Assembly: GCA_965234335.1 (NCBI GenBank)
Contig: OZ248434.1
Coordinates: 18,884 to 82,883 of the forward strand
Reading direction: 5' to 3'
From: Leadbetterella lacustris
GTDB taxonomy: Bacteria; Bacteroidota; Bacteroidia; Cytophagales; Spirosomataceae
Length of the DNA: 64,000 nt
Each line of letters begins with the position of its first letter. Positions within the stretch are counted from its first letter, which is position 1. The translations under genes were made by a program, and so were the position numbers. Under the pieces are notes generated by a model. It had not been told where the DNA came from, did not search any database, and was given only the letters and a program-made list of their open reading frames with translations. Positions 8,671 through 19,300 of the stretch are shown in pieces.

Positions 8671-9423
8671 TCACCTCGCAAACTTCTCCAGCTGATTTAC
8701 CAAAACTTCGAAATCGTTGGGATATGGGGCGGTGGCTTCTATCACTTGACCATCTAGATCGTGGAATTTTATGGTGTGAGCGTGTAGGGCCACTCTTTTC
8801 ATCAAGGGTAATTCCTCGGTGTCATTTTTGAGATTAAATTTTCTTTTAATGTCTGACAGAAAAACCATCTCGCCACCATAAGTGGGGTCACACACTATTG
8901 GAGCTTTAAGGCATTGCAGGTGCACACGTATTTGGTGCATACGGCCGGTAATTGGGATACATTTCACCAAAGTGTGCCTCGTATATTTTCTAATTGTAAA
9001 AAATATAGTTTCGGCCATTTTGCCTTTTGCTTTGTCTATCCTTACTGCAGTACCATCTTTTAAGGGAGCTATCGGCAAAAAAACAGAGATGGAGTCAAAA
9101 TCATGCAAACCATTTACTACAGCGTGGTACTCTTTCTGAACTTCACGGTGCTCAAACTGCATAGCTAGATTTCGGTATGCCTCAGGATTTTTGGCAATCA
9201 CCAATGCACCAGAGGTCTCTTTATCAAGTCTATGACAGAGTTGCACATCGCCGTAGGTTTCACGGGCAAGTTTCAGAATGCTAATGGAGCGGTCGGCGGT
9301 GCGTTCGTCTAGCGAAGGTACGAATGGTGGCTTATTGATAACCATATAATTATCATTCTCAAAAATCACTAATTCCTTAAAATCTAAATTCTTGGGTGCT
9401 TTTTTAAACCTACTTAAATCCAT
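8671..9423 (-). CDS. RluA family pseudouridine synthase
   Basis: 250-residue RluA/RsuA-superfamily enzyme that converts uridine to pseudouridine in rRNA or tRNA. The catalytic aspartate is in CHRLDKETSGALV near residue 67, preceded by the family segment YMVINKPPFVPS. The motifs GRMHQIRVHLQ near 162 and DPTYGG near 182 are also typical. There is no N-terminal S4 domain, so it resembles the short RluA/TruC-like forms. The exact target is not predictable. An eight-C run abuts the stop codon at 8663-8670, at the edge of the duplicated region. Confidence 0.88.
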   Translation of the reverse strand: MDLSRFKKAPKNLDFKELVIFENDNYMVINKPPFVPSLDERTADRSISILKLARETYGDVQLCHRLDKETSGALVIAKNPEAYRNLAMQFEHREVQKEYHAVVNGLHDFDSISVFLPIAPLKDGTAVRIDKAKGKMAETIFFTIRKYTRHTLVKCIPITGRMHQIRVHLQCLKAPIVCDPTYGGEMVFLSDIKRKFNLKNDTEELPLMKRVALHAHTIKFHDLDGQVIEATAPYPNDFEVLVNQLEKFAR

Positions 9424-9445
9424 CCTACCTTTTGTTATTTCAGTA

Positions 9446-9453
9446 CAAAGCTA
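9446..9453 (-). promoter_or_regulatory. candidate -7 element for the pseudouridine synthase
   Basis: Read on the minus strand, TAGCTTTG matches TAnnTTTG and lies 22 bases before the start at 9423. It overlaps the stop of the histidine kinase gene. Confidence 0.4.
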
Positions 9454-10497
9454 AGCAATTTCCTTGGGTGGTTTGGCCAAATGGAAGGTAAATCTTGTGC
9501 CTTTATCCATTTTGGAGGTTACATTAATGGCAGAATCATGGGCATTTAAGATGTGTTTTACAATGGCCAAGCCTAAGCCAGTACCTCCCACCTCGCGAGT
9601 TCTACTTTTATCAACTTTATAGAAACGCTCAAAAATTCGAGGCAATTGCTCTTGCGGAATTCCCGGGCCGTTGTCCTCAATGACAACCTCTACTTTTTTA
9701 TTTTCGGTGTTAAGTTCTACCACCACTTTGCCATTATCTTTACCATATTTTATGGCGTTGTCTATGAGGTTTATCAACACCTGAGCCAAACGTTGCTTGT
9801 CGCCATAAACCCAACACGCTCTGAGGTCTTTTGGCTTATACAGCAGCGTAGTATTCCTTTTATTGGCCTTACTTTCAAGCTGTTCAAAAATCTCTTTAAC
9901 CAACTCCAAGATGTCAAACGTTCCAAATATCATTTTGATATCACCCGTTTCTACCTGCGAAAGCACAACCAAATCTCTCACCAAAATATCTAAACCATCG
10001 AGGCTTTTAGCAGCCTTTTTAAGGAATCTTTCGGCTATTACTGGGTCTTCTAAGGCACCATCAATGAGTGTATGTACAAATCCTTGGGCCGCAAAAATCG
10101 GGGTTTTAAGCTCATGAGAAACATCGGCCAGAAACTCCCTTCGAAATATCTCCATTCGTTTTAGCTCATCTATCTCCTCTTGCTTTTTACTTACATAGTT
10201 AGAGATTTCCCTATTTAGTTTTTTGAGAGGGTTCACACTTTTCAACAGTGTTTTTCTAGAAATATCAAAATCACTGATTTTTAGTTTTTGTATACTAGCG
10301 TATATCTGATTAACCTCCTTAAAAACCAATAAATCAATAATATAGAAAGTAAAAAAGAAAGTAGAAAAGAAACTACCAATGGCCGAAATAAAGAGCATGG
10401 CGAGGTTTACCTCTGGCACAAAACTAAGGAAACCAGTAGTGATACTAGAAACAAGCAAAGAAGTAAAAAGAGAAATCCACCTAGGCGATAAAAACAT
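9451..10497 (-). CDS. sensor histidine kinase, PhoR-like
   Basis: 348-residue membrane histidine kinase. Two hydrophobic segments occur in the first ~55 residues (around WISLFTSLLVSS and FFSTFFFTFYIIDLL) with almost no periplasmic loop, then a linker and a HisKA domain with the phospho-acceptor histidine in DVSHELKTPI near residue 127. The HATPase domain shows the N box LINLIDNAIKYG, G1 VIEDNGPGIP and G2 GGTGLGLAIVKH. The response regulator gene lies 60 bases upstream on the same strand, so the two form a two-component system. The short sensor region resembles Bacteroidota PhoR-type kinases; the signal is not evident. Confidence 0.88.
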   Translation of the reverse strand: MFLSPRWISLFTSLLVSSITTGFLSFVPEVNLAMLFISAIGSFFSTFFFTFYIIDLLVFKEVNQIYASIQKLKISDFDISRKTLLKSVNPLKKLNREISNYVSKKQEEIDELKRMEIFRREFLADVSHELKTPIFAAQGFVHTLIDGALEDPVIAERFLKKAAKSLDGLDILVRDLVVLSQVETGDIKMIFGTFDILELVKEIFEQLESKANKRNTTLLYKPKDLRACWVYGDKQRLAQVLINLIDNAIKYGKDNGKVVVELNTENKKVEVVIEDNGPGIPQEQLPRIFERFYKVDKSRTREVGGTGLGLAIVKHILNAHDSAINVTSKMDKGTRFTFHLAKPPKEIA

Positions 10498-10557
10498 ACG
10501 GAAATTTTAGCACTACGAAATTGCGGTTTTATAGACTAGAATGCAAACATTATGTAA

Positions 10558-11238
10558 TTAATCTGTCTTAAACATATAACCAACACCTTTGAGTGTACCA
10601 ATGTATTGGTCACCAATTTTCTCTCTTACCTTACGGATATGAACATCTATGGTACGCTCTACCACAAAAACATCGGAACCCCAAATTTTCTGAAGTAAGC
10701 TTTCGCGTGACTGCACTTTGTTTGGTACTGTGGCCAAGTAATGCAAAATTTCGAATTCTTTTTTAGGTAAAACCACCACCGAACCGTCCTCTTTTGTTAC
10801 AGAATAGGTTTCCTTGTTGATGATTAATCCAGCAATGCTCAAAACTCCTTCATCAGTACTTTTCTGGGTTTCTTTTCTAAAAAAGGCATTTATTCTACTC
10901 AGAAGTGCCCTAGGCTTTATGGGTTTGGTGAGATAATCGTCAGCCCCAACTTCAAAAGCTGCAACTTCTGAATATTCTTCGGCACGTGCAGTGAGATATA
11001 GTAAATGTATGTGTTTTAGTTTTTCAGTGTTCTTGATGACTTTTCCTGCTTCTATTCCGTCCATGATAGGCATCATAATATCCATCAATATCAAATCGGG
11101 CATAAATTGCTTAGCCGTTTCAATGCCCTCCAAGCCATTTGCTGCAGATTTTACCTCATAACCTTCTTTTTCTAGATTATAAATCAATAGCTCAAGTATG
11201 TCTGCGTCGTCGTCAATGACAAGTACTTTTTTAGCCAT
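10558..11238 (-). CDS. OmpR/PhoB family response regulator
   Basis: 226-residue two-domain regulator. The receiver has the acidic pocket VIDDDAD near residue 7, the phosphorylated aspartate in LILMDIMMPIMDG near 53, the conserved threonine in LYLTARAE and lysine in DYLTKPIKP near 106. The C-terminal winged helix contains EFEILHYLATVPN and RTIDVHIRKVREKIG, the OmpR/PhoB recognition helix. It precedes the histidine kinase gene and is presumably its partner. A phosphate-type response is plausible by family resemblance but there is no pst gene nearby. Confidence 0.9.
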   Translation of the reverse strand: MAKKVLVIDDDADILELLIYNLEKEGYEVKSAANGLEGIETAKQFMPDLILMDIMMPIMDGIEAGKVIKNTEKLKHIHLLYLTARAEEYSEVAAFEVGADDYLTKPIKPRALLSRINAFFRKETQKSTDEGVLSIAGLIINKETYSVTKEDGSVVVLPKKEFEILHYLATVPNKVQSRESLLQKIWGSDVFVVERTIDVHIRKVREKIGDQYIGTLKGVGYMFKTD

Positions 11239-11275
11239 ATTTATTATTTGTTAATTGAACGTTAAAATTCTGGTA

Positions 11276-11283
11276 CAAAAATA
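11276..11283 (-). promoter_or_regulatory. candidate -7 element for the two-component operon
   Basis: On the minus strand TATTTTTG matches TAnnTTTG and lies 37 bases before the response regulator start, giving a leader of about 30 bases. Confidence 0.42.
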
Positions 11284-11316
11284 GGCTAACCAAGGCTGCG
11301 GTATGTTAAGCCAGTG

Positions 11317-12144
11317 TTAAATTTCTATAGAATATATTTTGCGTTGTTCGTTAGTAAATATAATTTTGGAGTTGTTTTCAAAAACTACTGCTTCTGTCTG
11401 GCTTTTACCAATTTTCACACATTTCAAAGGCTTTTTAAAATTCACTTGGCCGTTCTCAATAGCATAAATCAACAATTTACCATAAGTTATGAGGGCATAT
11501 TTTGTACCATCTGGACTTATGTCTGCTCCTGTCACTTGGGCTTTAAAGTACACTTGGTCTTTCGGCATTACCGAATATTCACCCGGCTTATCTGGCAAAA
11601 CGTAGAGTTTTGTAAGCTTTTTACCTTTATTCCAGCTCTTAGTAAAAAGATAAAGGGAGTCATTCTTCCAAAAAAATGCCTCACAGTCAAAAATACGATT
11701 TGTAGAATCCGCAGAAGTTTGATCAGCATATTTGAACTTAATCTGATCGACACCGTAATGCCCTCTTTTATATATAGTTAAATCTTTCCTACGGTTTGAA
11801 TTATTACCAAAATCACCGATGTAAATATTGCCTTTGGTATCTTTTGCTAAATCCTCCCAATCGATATTTACCGAATTTGGCACTTCTAGGGTATCAAACA
11901 TCAAACCCTCAGCATTCACCATATACAACTCAGGACTACCGCCAGAGTCGTTGTGTGTCCAATAATATCCATCTTGCCAAGCTTTGCTTAATCCCGAATT
12001 TTCGCCTATACAAACGGGAAACTTACCAGTTTTCACTATTTTGGGTTTGCTTTTAACAAAAAAAGCATTCCTTACCTCATAGTTGCACGAGCAAGTGGCT
12101 GTTTTAAGGGCAAAAAGAAAAAGATAAAGTTTGTATATAATCAT
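11317..12144 (-). CDS. exported beta-propeller-like protein of unknown function
   Basis: 275 residues with a hydrophobic N-terminus (YKLYLFLFALKTATCSCN) that could be a signal peptide, possibly a lipoprotein lipobox ending at one of the two cysteines. The rest has repeated beta-strand patterns with NDSGGSPELYMVN, DWEDLAKDTKGNIYIGDFGNN and DISPDGTKYALITY, resembling the blades of periplasmic propeller or esterase-like proteins. No catalytic motif is obvious. It is transcribed on the minus strand between the maltokinase-like gene and the two-component genes. I do not recognise a precise family. Confidence 0.6.
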   Translation of the reverse strand: MIIYKLYLFLFALKTATCSCNYEVRNAFFVKSKPKIVKTGKFPVCIGENSGLSKAWQDGYYWTHNDSGGSPELYMVNAEGLMFDTLEVPNSVNIDWEDLAKDTKGNIYIGDFGNNSNRRKDLTIYKRGHYGVDQIKFKYADQTSADSTNRIFDCEAFFWKNDSLYLFTKSWNKGKKLTKLYVLPDKPGEYSVMPKDQVYFKAQVTGADISPDGTKYALITYGKLLIYAIENGQVNFKKPLKCVKIGKSQTEAVVFENNSKIIFTNEQRKIYSIEI

Positions 12145-12297
12145 CTTAAAAAAAACTAAAGTTTATGTCCCCAATTTTTATAGATTTCGTGATACTTCCC
12201 TTCTACGTATTTGAAAGCTATTTCACAAAAGCAAAAAGAATTCCAAAAAATCACAAAGCGGCAAACATACCAATACTATTGTTTTAAAACCACTTAA

Positions 12298-13854
12298 TCA
12301 TCTTTTCAATTTTTCGATTTCCAAAATCACATCTAAGATACCCTTTAAAGGAATTTTTACCCAACCCGGACGATAATTTAACTCGTAGCCCAACTCATGA
12401 ACTGCTTTTTCCAGCAAATGAAATTGCAACAAATAGTTAATCTCATTATTGTTTTTCAAAAGTGGGTGAAGTGGCCCAAAATATCCAAGATACTCTTCCA
12501 AATAAGTATCTCTCATAAGTTTATACCATCTGTCTGTAGCTCGTTGGAGTATTTTCTCATCCAATTCCATGGTTTCAGGACTATTGAATAATTTGGCAGA
12601 AACCGCATAATGATATGAACGAATCATACCCGCCACGTCTTTTAGCGGCGAGTGCTTCACTTTTCTACTCGAAATGCTACTTTCTGGTTCGCCTTCGAAA
12701 TCGATGATAAACAAATCCTCTTCACAAACAAGCACCTGACCAAGGTGATAATCTCCGTGAATTTTGGTCCGGAACGATTCGATTGGACGGGTAAGAATTT
12801 GATCTACAAAGTCTAAAATCAGGTCTTTGGCCTCCATGAATTTCCATGCCAAAACTTGAGACTGTTCGTCGAGAGATAAATAATTGTCAGTCAATAAATC
12901 ATAACGCTGCTCCAGTAGATCTTCGACTTTTTGATGTATAAATCTACGATAGCGTCTATCAAAATGCTCTGCTCTAAATCCTTCATCTCCATGAATATTA
13001 AACAAGGCGTCATGCATTTGGGCAGTTCTGACGCCCAAAAGAGCCACTTTCTCAAAAACATTCTCTTTGACCTGAAAATTGCCATCAACAAAGGCAAACA
13101 TAAACTCATTGAGGTAATCGCCCGTTTTAGACCAGTTGTCTTTTTCGTTAGAAATAACTTCTACCAGCAAACCAAAAGTAATATCGCTCTCCAATTTCCT
13201 TTCCAAAGTTACGCTACCACAAAATCTGGGTATGTGCCTAAAGTCTGAATTTTGGGTAATAAACTGTACCATTTCCACTTCTGGATTGGTTTCAGTAAAG
13301 AGCTTACGGTAAAGTTTAAAAAAATATTTATCCCCAAAAATAAATGCCGTATTACTGGAGTCAATCTCTGGAATTACACTTTCCGACGCCGTATCATCCT
13401 CAAGTCCTTTGCCTTTTTCAAACTTAAGGAGATCCTTATCTATTTGCAAGGAAGCATTGCTACCAACAATATTATGAAAAATGGCCTCTCGAAAAGCTTT
13501 ATCAAATACGGCCTCAACCAAATAGCCCTCTTTATCTTCTAAGGTCGCTGGGGTTATTATTGCTTTTTCGGGAAGATCAAGAACGTTATTCTCCACAAAA
13601 GAAAATGGAAACATATAAGTTTCAACATCTCCTTCAGGATATTTAACGTTAATGATACTGAAGAAAAACTGCTTTTCTTCGTCAGTCATTCTCACTACTT
13701 TGACAATTTTCAGTCGCCAGTTTTTACGGATTTTACCCGCAAACCACCTGCATTTAACAAAATAGTCGGGCAATAAATTATCCTCTAAAACAGTGTGTAC
13801 GTATTTATCCTTTTCAAAACCTTCCCAGTCGAGTTGCAAAACAAATTTTGACAT
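12298..13854 (-). CDS. maltokinase-like phosphotransferase
   Basis: 518-residue protein of the aminoglycoside-phosphotransferase-like fold that resembles maltokinase (Mak/Pep2). The catalytic loop KIHGDYHLGQVL near residue 366 and the metal motif FIIDFEGEP near 385 are diagnostic, as is the following DVAGMIRSYHYA. An N-terminal cap domain with FVKCRWFAGK is also typical. Maltokinase makes maltose 1-phosphate from maltose and ATP for glycogen or alpha-glucan synthesis by GlgE. In many bacteria it is fused to or next to trehalose synthase; here it stands alone. Function is inferred from motifs only. Confidence 0.8.
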   Translation of the reverse strand: MSKFVLQLDWEGFEKDKYVHTVLEDNLLPDYFVKCRWFAGKIRKNWRLKIVKVVRMTDEEKQFFFSIINVKYPEGDVETYMFPFSFVENNVLDLPEKAIITPATLEDKEGYLVEAVFDKAFREAIFHNIVGSNASLQIDKDLLKFEKGKGLEDDTASESVIPEIDSSNTAFIFGDKYFFKLYRKLFTETNPEVEMVQFITQNSDFRHIPRFCGSVTLERKLESDITFGLLVEVISNEKDNWSKTGDYLNEFMFAFVDGNFQVKENVFEKVALLGVRTAQMHDALFNIHGDEGFRAEHFDRRYRRFIHQKVEDLLEQRYDLLTDNYLSLDEQSQVLAWKFMEAKDLILDFVDQILTRPIESFRTKIHGDYHLGQVLVCEEDLFIIDFEGEPESSISSRKVKHSPLKDVAGMIRSYHYAVSAKLFNSPETMELDEKILQRATDRWYKLMRDTYLEEYLGYFGPLHPLLKNNNEINYLLQFHLLEKAVHELGYELNYRPGWVKIPLKGILDVILEIEKLKR

Positions 13855-13911
13855 AATCTTAAGTCAAGTATTTTTAACAAATTAACATTTGAATTAAAAA
13901 CAAAAAAGGAT

Positions 13912-16254
13912 TTATCTTAATTTCTCCTCGAAAAGTTTCAATATTCTTTTATACTCATCCGTCCACGAACTTGGCTCTACAAACCCATGATCCTCAACAG
14001 GATAGGAAGCAAGCTCCCAGTTGTCTTTTTTGAGTTCTATCAGACGCTGACTCAAACGCACAACATCCTGATAATGAACATTTACATCTACCACTCCATG
14101 ACAAATCAAAAGGTTATTCTTAAGTCCATTTGCAAAATAAATGGGCGAACTTTTGCGATAGGCTATGCTGTCGGTTTGAGGAGTATTGAGAATATTGGAA
14201 GTGTAGCCATGATTATAAGCCGCCCAGTCTGTTACTGGTCGAAGTGCCGCACCGGCCTTAAACACATCTGGTGCAGTAAATAGCCCCATAAGTGTGATAA
14301 AACCGCCATAAGAACCACCATAAATCCCGATTTTCTTAGCATCTACTCCATAGTTTTTCACCAAATATTGGGCAGCATCCACATGGTCAGACAAATCTTT
14401 GCCGCCCATGTGTCTGTAGATTCCAGTACGAACATCACGACCATAACCTGCTGATGCTCTATAATCTATATCCAGTACTGTATAACCCAAGTCGGTCAAA
14501 AGGTTATGAAACATATACTCTCTAAAATAGTTACTCCACCATTTGTGGGCATTTTGAAGATACCCAGCTCCATGGACAAAAATCACTGCTGCTTTTGTTC
14601 CTGCCTTTTTGCCTTTGGCTGTTGGTTCATATATTCTGCCAAAGATTTCTTGTCCGTCGGAGGCCTTAAAAGTAATGATTTTGGGGTCTCTCCATGGGTA
14701 AGCTTGAAATTCTGCGGTAAGCGAATTGGTGATTTTTTCAGCAACCGCTCCTTCCTCATTTTTTTGCCAAAACAGCTCCCAAGGTTTGTTTGAATAAGAG
14801 TATCTAACAGCCAACAGTTTTTCATCTGGCGAAACCGTAACCTCATGTGCCCCGGTCATCTCAGTAATTTTAGTAAGCTTTGAACCATCTACTGCTAAAT
14901 GATAAAAATGTTGCTCGCCCGGATGAACCTGATTGGTAGTGATAAAAAATTTGGTTTTATCCTGAGACAAGGCTACTTTTTGAACCTCATATTTACCCGA
15001 AGTGAGGGCTATTTTGGTTTTTGAAGTCAAATTGTATTTATAGAGATGAGCATATCCCGTTTCTTCTGATTGAAAATAAATGGTATTTTCATCCAAAAAA
15101 CCAAGGGTACTGGCAAAACTCGAAATCCCCGGTCCTCCAATCCACGCCTCATCTCTCTGGTGATCAATACTTTGCACTTTTCCGTTTGTGAGATCCACTT
15201 TTACTATCCACCTGTCTTTGTGGTCCACTGTTCTTGCCTCTGCAATCAAAGCAGTACCCATCGGTGACCAAGTAAAATTAGAAAACTGAACCGCACGACC
15301 TTTAGCTTTGGTAGCACTATCGATTTTGGGATAATCCTTAAAATATTCCGGAAATTTATCCAGGCCTGGCAAGCCTTTTGAAGAAATCTTAAAAACAGTG
15401 TCAGCAAGAGCATTGAATAGATAGGAGTCCGAAGTCATTTGTGGAGAACCCACCTTGTTTCTGGCGGGAATATCTTCGGTGTAGCCTGATGCATTTACAT
15501 AGTTTGGCACTATGGTATTTTTTTGCATTTTTGGCGTTTCTACAACACTGTAAACCAACATACTAAAACTTGGGCTTACTTGTAAACCTCCCAATCTTTT
15601 GTCGTCCAGGTAAATCTTTCTGAGTCCTTTCTTGGTTGGATTATTCTTCTTGGCTTGTGTTTCCTTGTTTTTTCTTTCTTCAAGCACATCGAATAATTCC
15701 AGCTGATCCTTTTCTAGCCAAACTTCCTGATCAGTCTTTTTCTTTTCAGCAGCTTTTGACGCAGCCTGAAAATCAGTCAATTGTTTTACAAATCCATCGG
15801 TTATATTTTGGGCAAACAGATTTTGACCTTTTCTAAAAATTATAGTTTGATCGTCAAGAGAAAATTCTGGTGAAGATTCTATATCCACCGTCTGCGTTAA
15901 TCTTTTGATATGATCGGTCCGCAAAAAATGTATATAAATATCGCCTTCCTTCACAAAAACCTTCATGGTTTGGTCGTAAGAGTATGAACCCACCTGCAAA
16001 AGGTTTTCTCGCTTCTTTGATGAGAGTTTCTCGATTTTCTGACTTTGTAGATTATACGAGTAGAGCGAATCGCCCAAGTTTTTCTCTGGATTCCAGTTGA
16101 AATAAATACTTTTGCTGTCTTCAGTCCACGAAACATTTGAGGGCGAAGTTCCAATCCATTTTGGATCTTGCATGATTTTGTCAACGGTGAGTTTTGACTG
16201 AGCAAAAGCACCGAAAAAGCTCAAGAACAAAAGCGACAATAGTTTGATTTTCAT
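13912..16254 (-). CDS. S9 family prolyl oligopeptidase (DPP4-like)
   Basis: 780-residue exported serine peptidase. A signal peptide (KLLSLLFLSFFGAFAQS) is followed by an N-terminal beta-propeller with WD40-like strands (for example SPEFSLDDQTIIFRKGQN), then a C-terminal alpha/beta hydrolase. The nucleophile serine is in GIYGGSYGGF, the aspartate lies in HGVVDVNVHY and the histidine in VEDHGFVEP. Such periplasmic enzymes cleave after proline or alanine in peptides. Together with the SusC/D and surface proteins further along the strand, a role in peptide feeding is plausible but unproven. Confidence 0.9.
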   Translation of the reverse strand: MKIKLLSLLFLSFFGAFAQSKLTVDKIMQDPKWIGTSPSNVSWTEDSKSIYFNWNPEKNLGDSLYSYNLQSQKIEKLSSKKRENLLQVGSYSYDQTMKVFVKEGDIYIHFLRTDHIKRLTQTVDIESSPEFSLDDQTIIFRKGQNLFAQNITDGFVKQLTDFQAASKAAEKKKTDQEVWLEKDQLELFDVLEERKNKETQAKKNNPTKKGLRKIYLDDKRLGGLQVSPSFSMLVYSVVETPKMQKNTIVPNYVNASGYTEDIPARNKVGSPQMTSDSYLFNALADTVFKISSKGLPGLDKFPEYFKDYPKIDSATKAKGRAVQFSNFTWSPMGTALIAEARTVDHKDRWIVKVDLTNGKVQSIDHQRDEAWIGGPGISSFASTLGFLDENTIYFQSEETGYAHLYKYNLTSKTKIALTSGKYEVQKVALSQDKTKFFITTNQVHPGEQHFYHLAVDGSKLTKITEMTGAHEVTVSPDEKLLAVRYSYSNKPWELFWQKNEEGAVAEKITNSLTAEFQAYPWRDPKIITFKASDGQEIFGRIYEPTAKGKKAGTKAAVIFVHGAGYLQNAHKWWSNYFREYMFHNLLTDLGYTVLDIDYRASAGYGRDVRTGIYRHMGGKDLSDHVDAAQYLVKNYGVDAKKIGIYGGSYGGFITLMGLFTAPDVFKAGAALRPVTDWAAYNHGYTSNILNTPQTDSIAYRKSSPIYFANGLKNNLLICHGVVDVNVHYQDVVRLSQRLIELKKDNWELASYPVEDHGFVEPSSWTDEYKRILKLFEEKLR

Positions 16255-16366
16255 TTATTTATAGGTTTTATGATTGCATTATTTAATTTATACTTGGTAT
16301 CGGTAATTTCCTATCGGCAAGATTAAACACAGAATTATAAGGCAAAAAAAGCATCCTTATTCATAA

Positions 16367-19300
16367 TTAGTTTAATTTAAAACTTTTAGCTCCACTAGGC
16401 AACACTACATATCTTGCTGACTGTCCCAAATAACCAGAGCCGTAATAAAATTCTTTTTTAGTTTTCTTACCGTTAAATTCATAAGTGTAGAACTTAGCCA
16501 AAGGACTAAATAAAGTAGCTTGCTTATTGAGCGGGGTTTTAAACATTTTCAAAGGTCCTCTATTTTGCGAAGCCAAAAGGCAAATTTCGCCTTTGCTGTT
16601 AGAGATACTCACCAAAGCCTTGGCGTCGCTCGGCACATAGAATCCTGAATTTTTTATGACCTTGAAACTACCATCACCTATACCTTTCAAATAAACGCCA
16701 TTGGAGGCATCATAACGCCCAACCGAGGTTTCATTGCCAAAATTATTTCCAGAAACAACGATATCTTGAAAACCATCGGCATCAAAATCTTCTACAATTA
16801 ATCCATTGGCAGGACTAAACTGTACCTCCACCGGCAAATTTTTCACTGTAAACTTACCCCCACCTTGATTCAACATAATTATGGATTTCATAAAATTCAA
16901 CTCCAAATCCTGAGCATCTTTCTTTTCGTCTTGGGTCAGGAGATTATCAATATTGGCTTTTGCAAAATCTTTATAAGACACAAATCTAGAGCGTGTTACA
17001 TTGAGTTGCTTGTTCACATCGTCTTTGCCGTTGAAAGGCACCAAAAATTTCTTTTTTTCTTCGTTAATATAATACACAAACGGAATGATGTCGTAATTGC
17101 CATTGTTGTCAAAATCTTTGGCCAAGACCCTTGCCGGCTCTTTTTCATTTCCTTTAAACTGAGCGTTGAGGCCGATATTTCCGAGCACATAATCTATGTC
17201 GCCGTCATTGTCAAAATCACCCGCATTTGTCGAAGTCCAAAGTCCTTTCAAGTTTTCCAATCCTGTATTTTTTATTTCAGAGAGCTTTCCTTTGGTGTTT
17301 TTGAAAAATCTGGGTGCAGCCCATTCACCGGCTACCAAAAGGTCCATCCAACCATCGTTGTCAAAATCTGTCCACAATACGTCACATATTAAACCGAGGT
17401 TTCTGAGTTCAGGAACCACTACATTTGTAAACTTAGCCTCCCCGTTTTTAGAATCGTTTCTAAAGAGATAAGAATCTGTAAATTTGGGATATTCTCCCGG
17501 AACATTCCTGCCAGCAACAAACAAATCCAAATCGCCGTCGTTGTCATAATCTGAGGCACGAACACAGGAAGTACTCGTTGCAAAAGCCGGAATAGCACCA
17601 AGTTTTTCAGTAAAATTACCTTTACCGTCGTTTACAAACAGCCTATCTTGAAAATGCTTGTCGTCTTTCCGACCCTCTGAACCGCCTCGGCAAACGTACA
17701 AATCCAAATCTTTGTCGCCATCGGCATCAAAAAGCAACGACCCTAAGTCTTCCTCTAATTTGTTGGGCAGTTCGTATTGAGCCAAAAGTGGTTTCTTGGT
17801 AAAAGTCCCGTCTATATTTTGGGTGAAAAACACACCGCTATAACTTCGACCTCCGCCCAGATAAACATCCTCCAGATTATCACCATTTATATCACCAACA
17901 GACATTCCAGGCCCTAACTCTGAAAGCTTGAAAGGCAACAAATTCTGTACATTGAAATCAATAAAATCCAGTTCTTTGTGTACAAAGTCAAGCTTTGAAA
18001 TATCTGTAATATCGTCAAATACCTGCTCTCCTAATTCTGTGTTATAATTCGTTTTAACGTTGGCGTTTTTGATATTTACCTCCAAAACCTGATCCACCTT
18101 GGGATTCAAAATAATTTGAGACATACCATTGTACCACTGTATTTCCAGCTTTTTTAGTTTTTTTGCTCCCAAACCAAAATGCATGAAGGGCTCCACACTC
18201 GACAAATAGCCTCTGTAGGGATTATTCTCATGAATCATTTTTTCACCATTCTCAAACTCCAAAAGAGCTACCGTACCCAGGCCATTCACATTGCGTTTAT
18301 CTCCTACGGTTTTAATTCTCAAAAAATGATTTTCTTTAGCCTTGTCCAATTGGACTTGATTGTTTTTAAAAACAAAAGCCGAGTCATTGATATTATTTAC
18401 AACATAATCCAAATCACCGTCGTTGTCCAAATCGGCGTAAACCGCACCGTTGGAAAATGACGGAATATCCATTCCCCATTTTTCCGTTACATCTTCAAAC
18501 TCCAGATTTCCTTTATTTTTATAGGCGTAATTACTAATCTTGACTTCAGGAATTTGTCCTAACATAAACGATTTCTCTGCCAAATTCTCCGCTTCGGATC
18601 TAAAAGCCATAAAATCTCTATCGGTCACATCCTTCGGAAAACCATTGGTAATGATTATATCTCGAAAACCGTCGTTATCAAAATCTGCCAATGAGGGTGT
18701 CCAACTCCAATCGGTTTCTGCTATGCCTGAAAGCATACTTACCTCGCTAAACATGGCTTGTTTATTATTAGCCAGTTTTCCGTTATTTATCTGAAGCGTA
18801 TTCCGCATATACTGATAGGTATAACCAAACTCATCGCTAAGTTTAAACAATTGATAGTTGTTAGGCGGAGCTAGTACTTTCTTTCTCAAATTGTTTTTGG
18901 CCAACATATCTACCGCAAAAACATCAAGCAAACCATCGTTATTGATATCTGCAACATCGTTGCCCATGGCCGAGTTACTGGTATGCTTAAAATATTGATT
19001 GGCTTGATCGGTAAAAGTGCCGTCGCCATTGTTGATATACAGCAAATCATCTGCAGCGTAGTCGTTGGTTACGTAAATATCCTTCCATCCATCCTTGTTG
19101 ATATCACAGATATTCAAACCGAGCCCGTATCCTTCAATGGTTATGCCTGCCTCTTTCGAAACATTGGTATAGTAAGCATGTCCCAAACTTTCGTCGAAGT
19201 CACATCTATACAATCTATCTGTATTGGGATAAGACCCATCTTTAACTTTTGGTCTGAAAGTGTTGGGATATTGGTCTATTTCGTTGGTTAGTACATACAA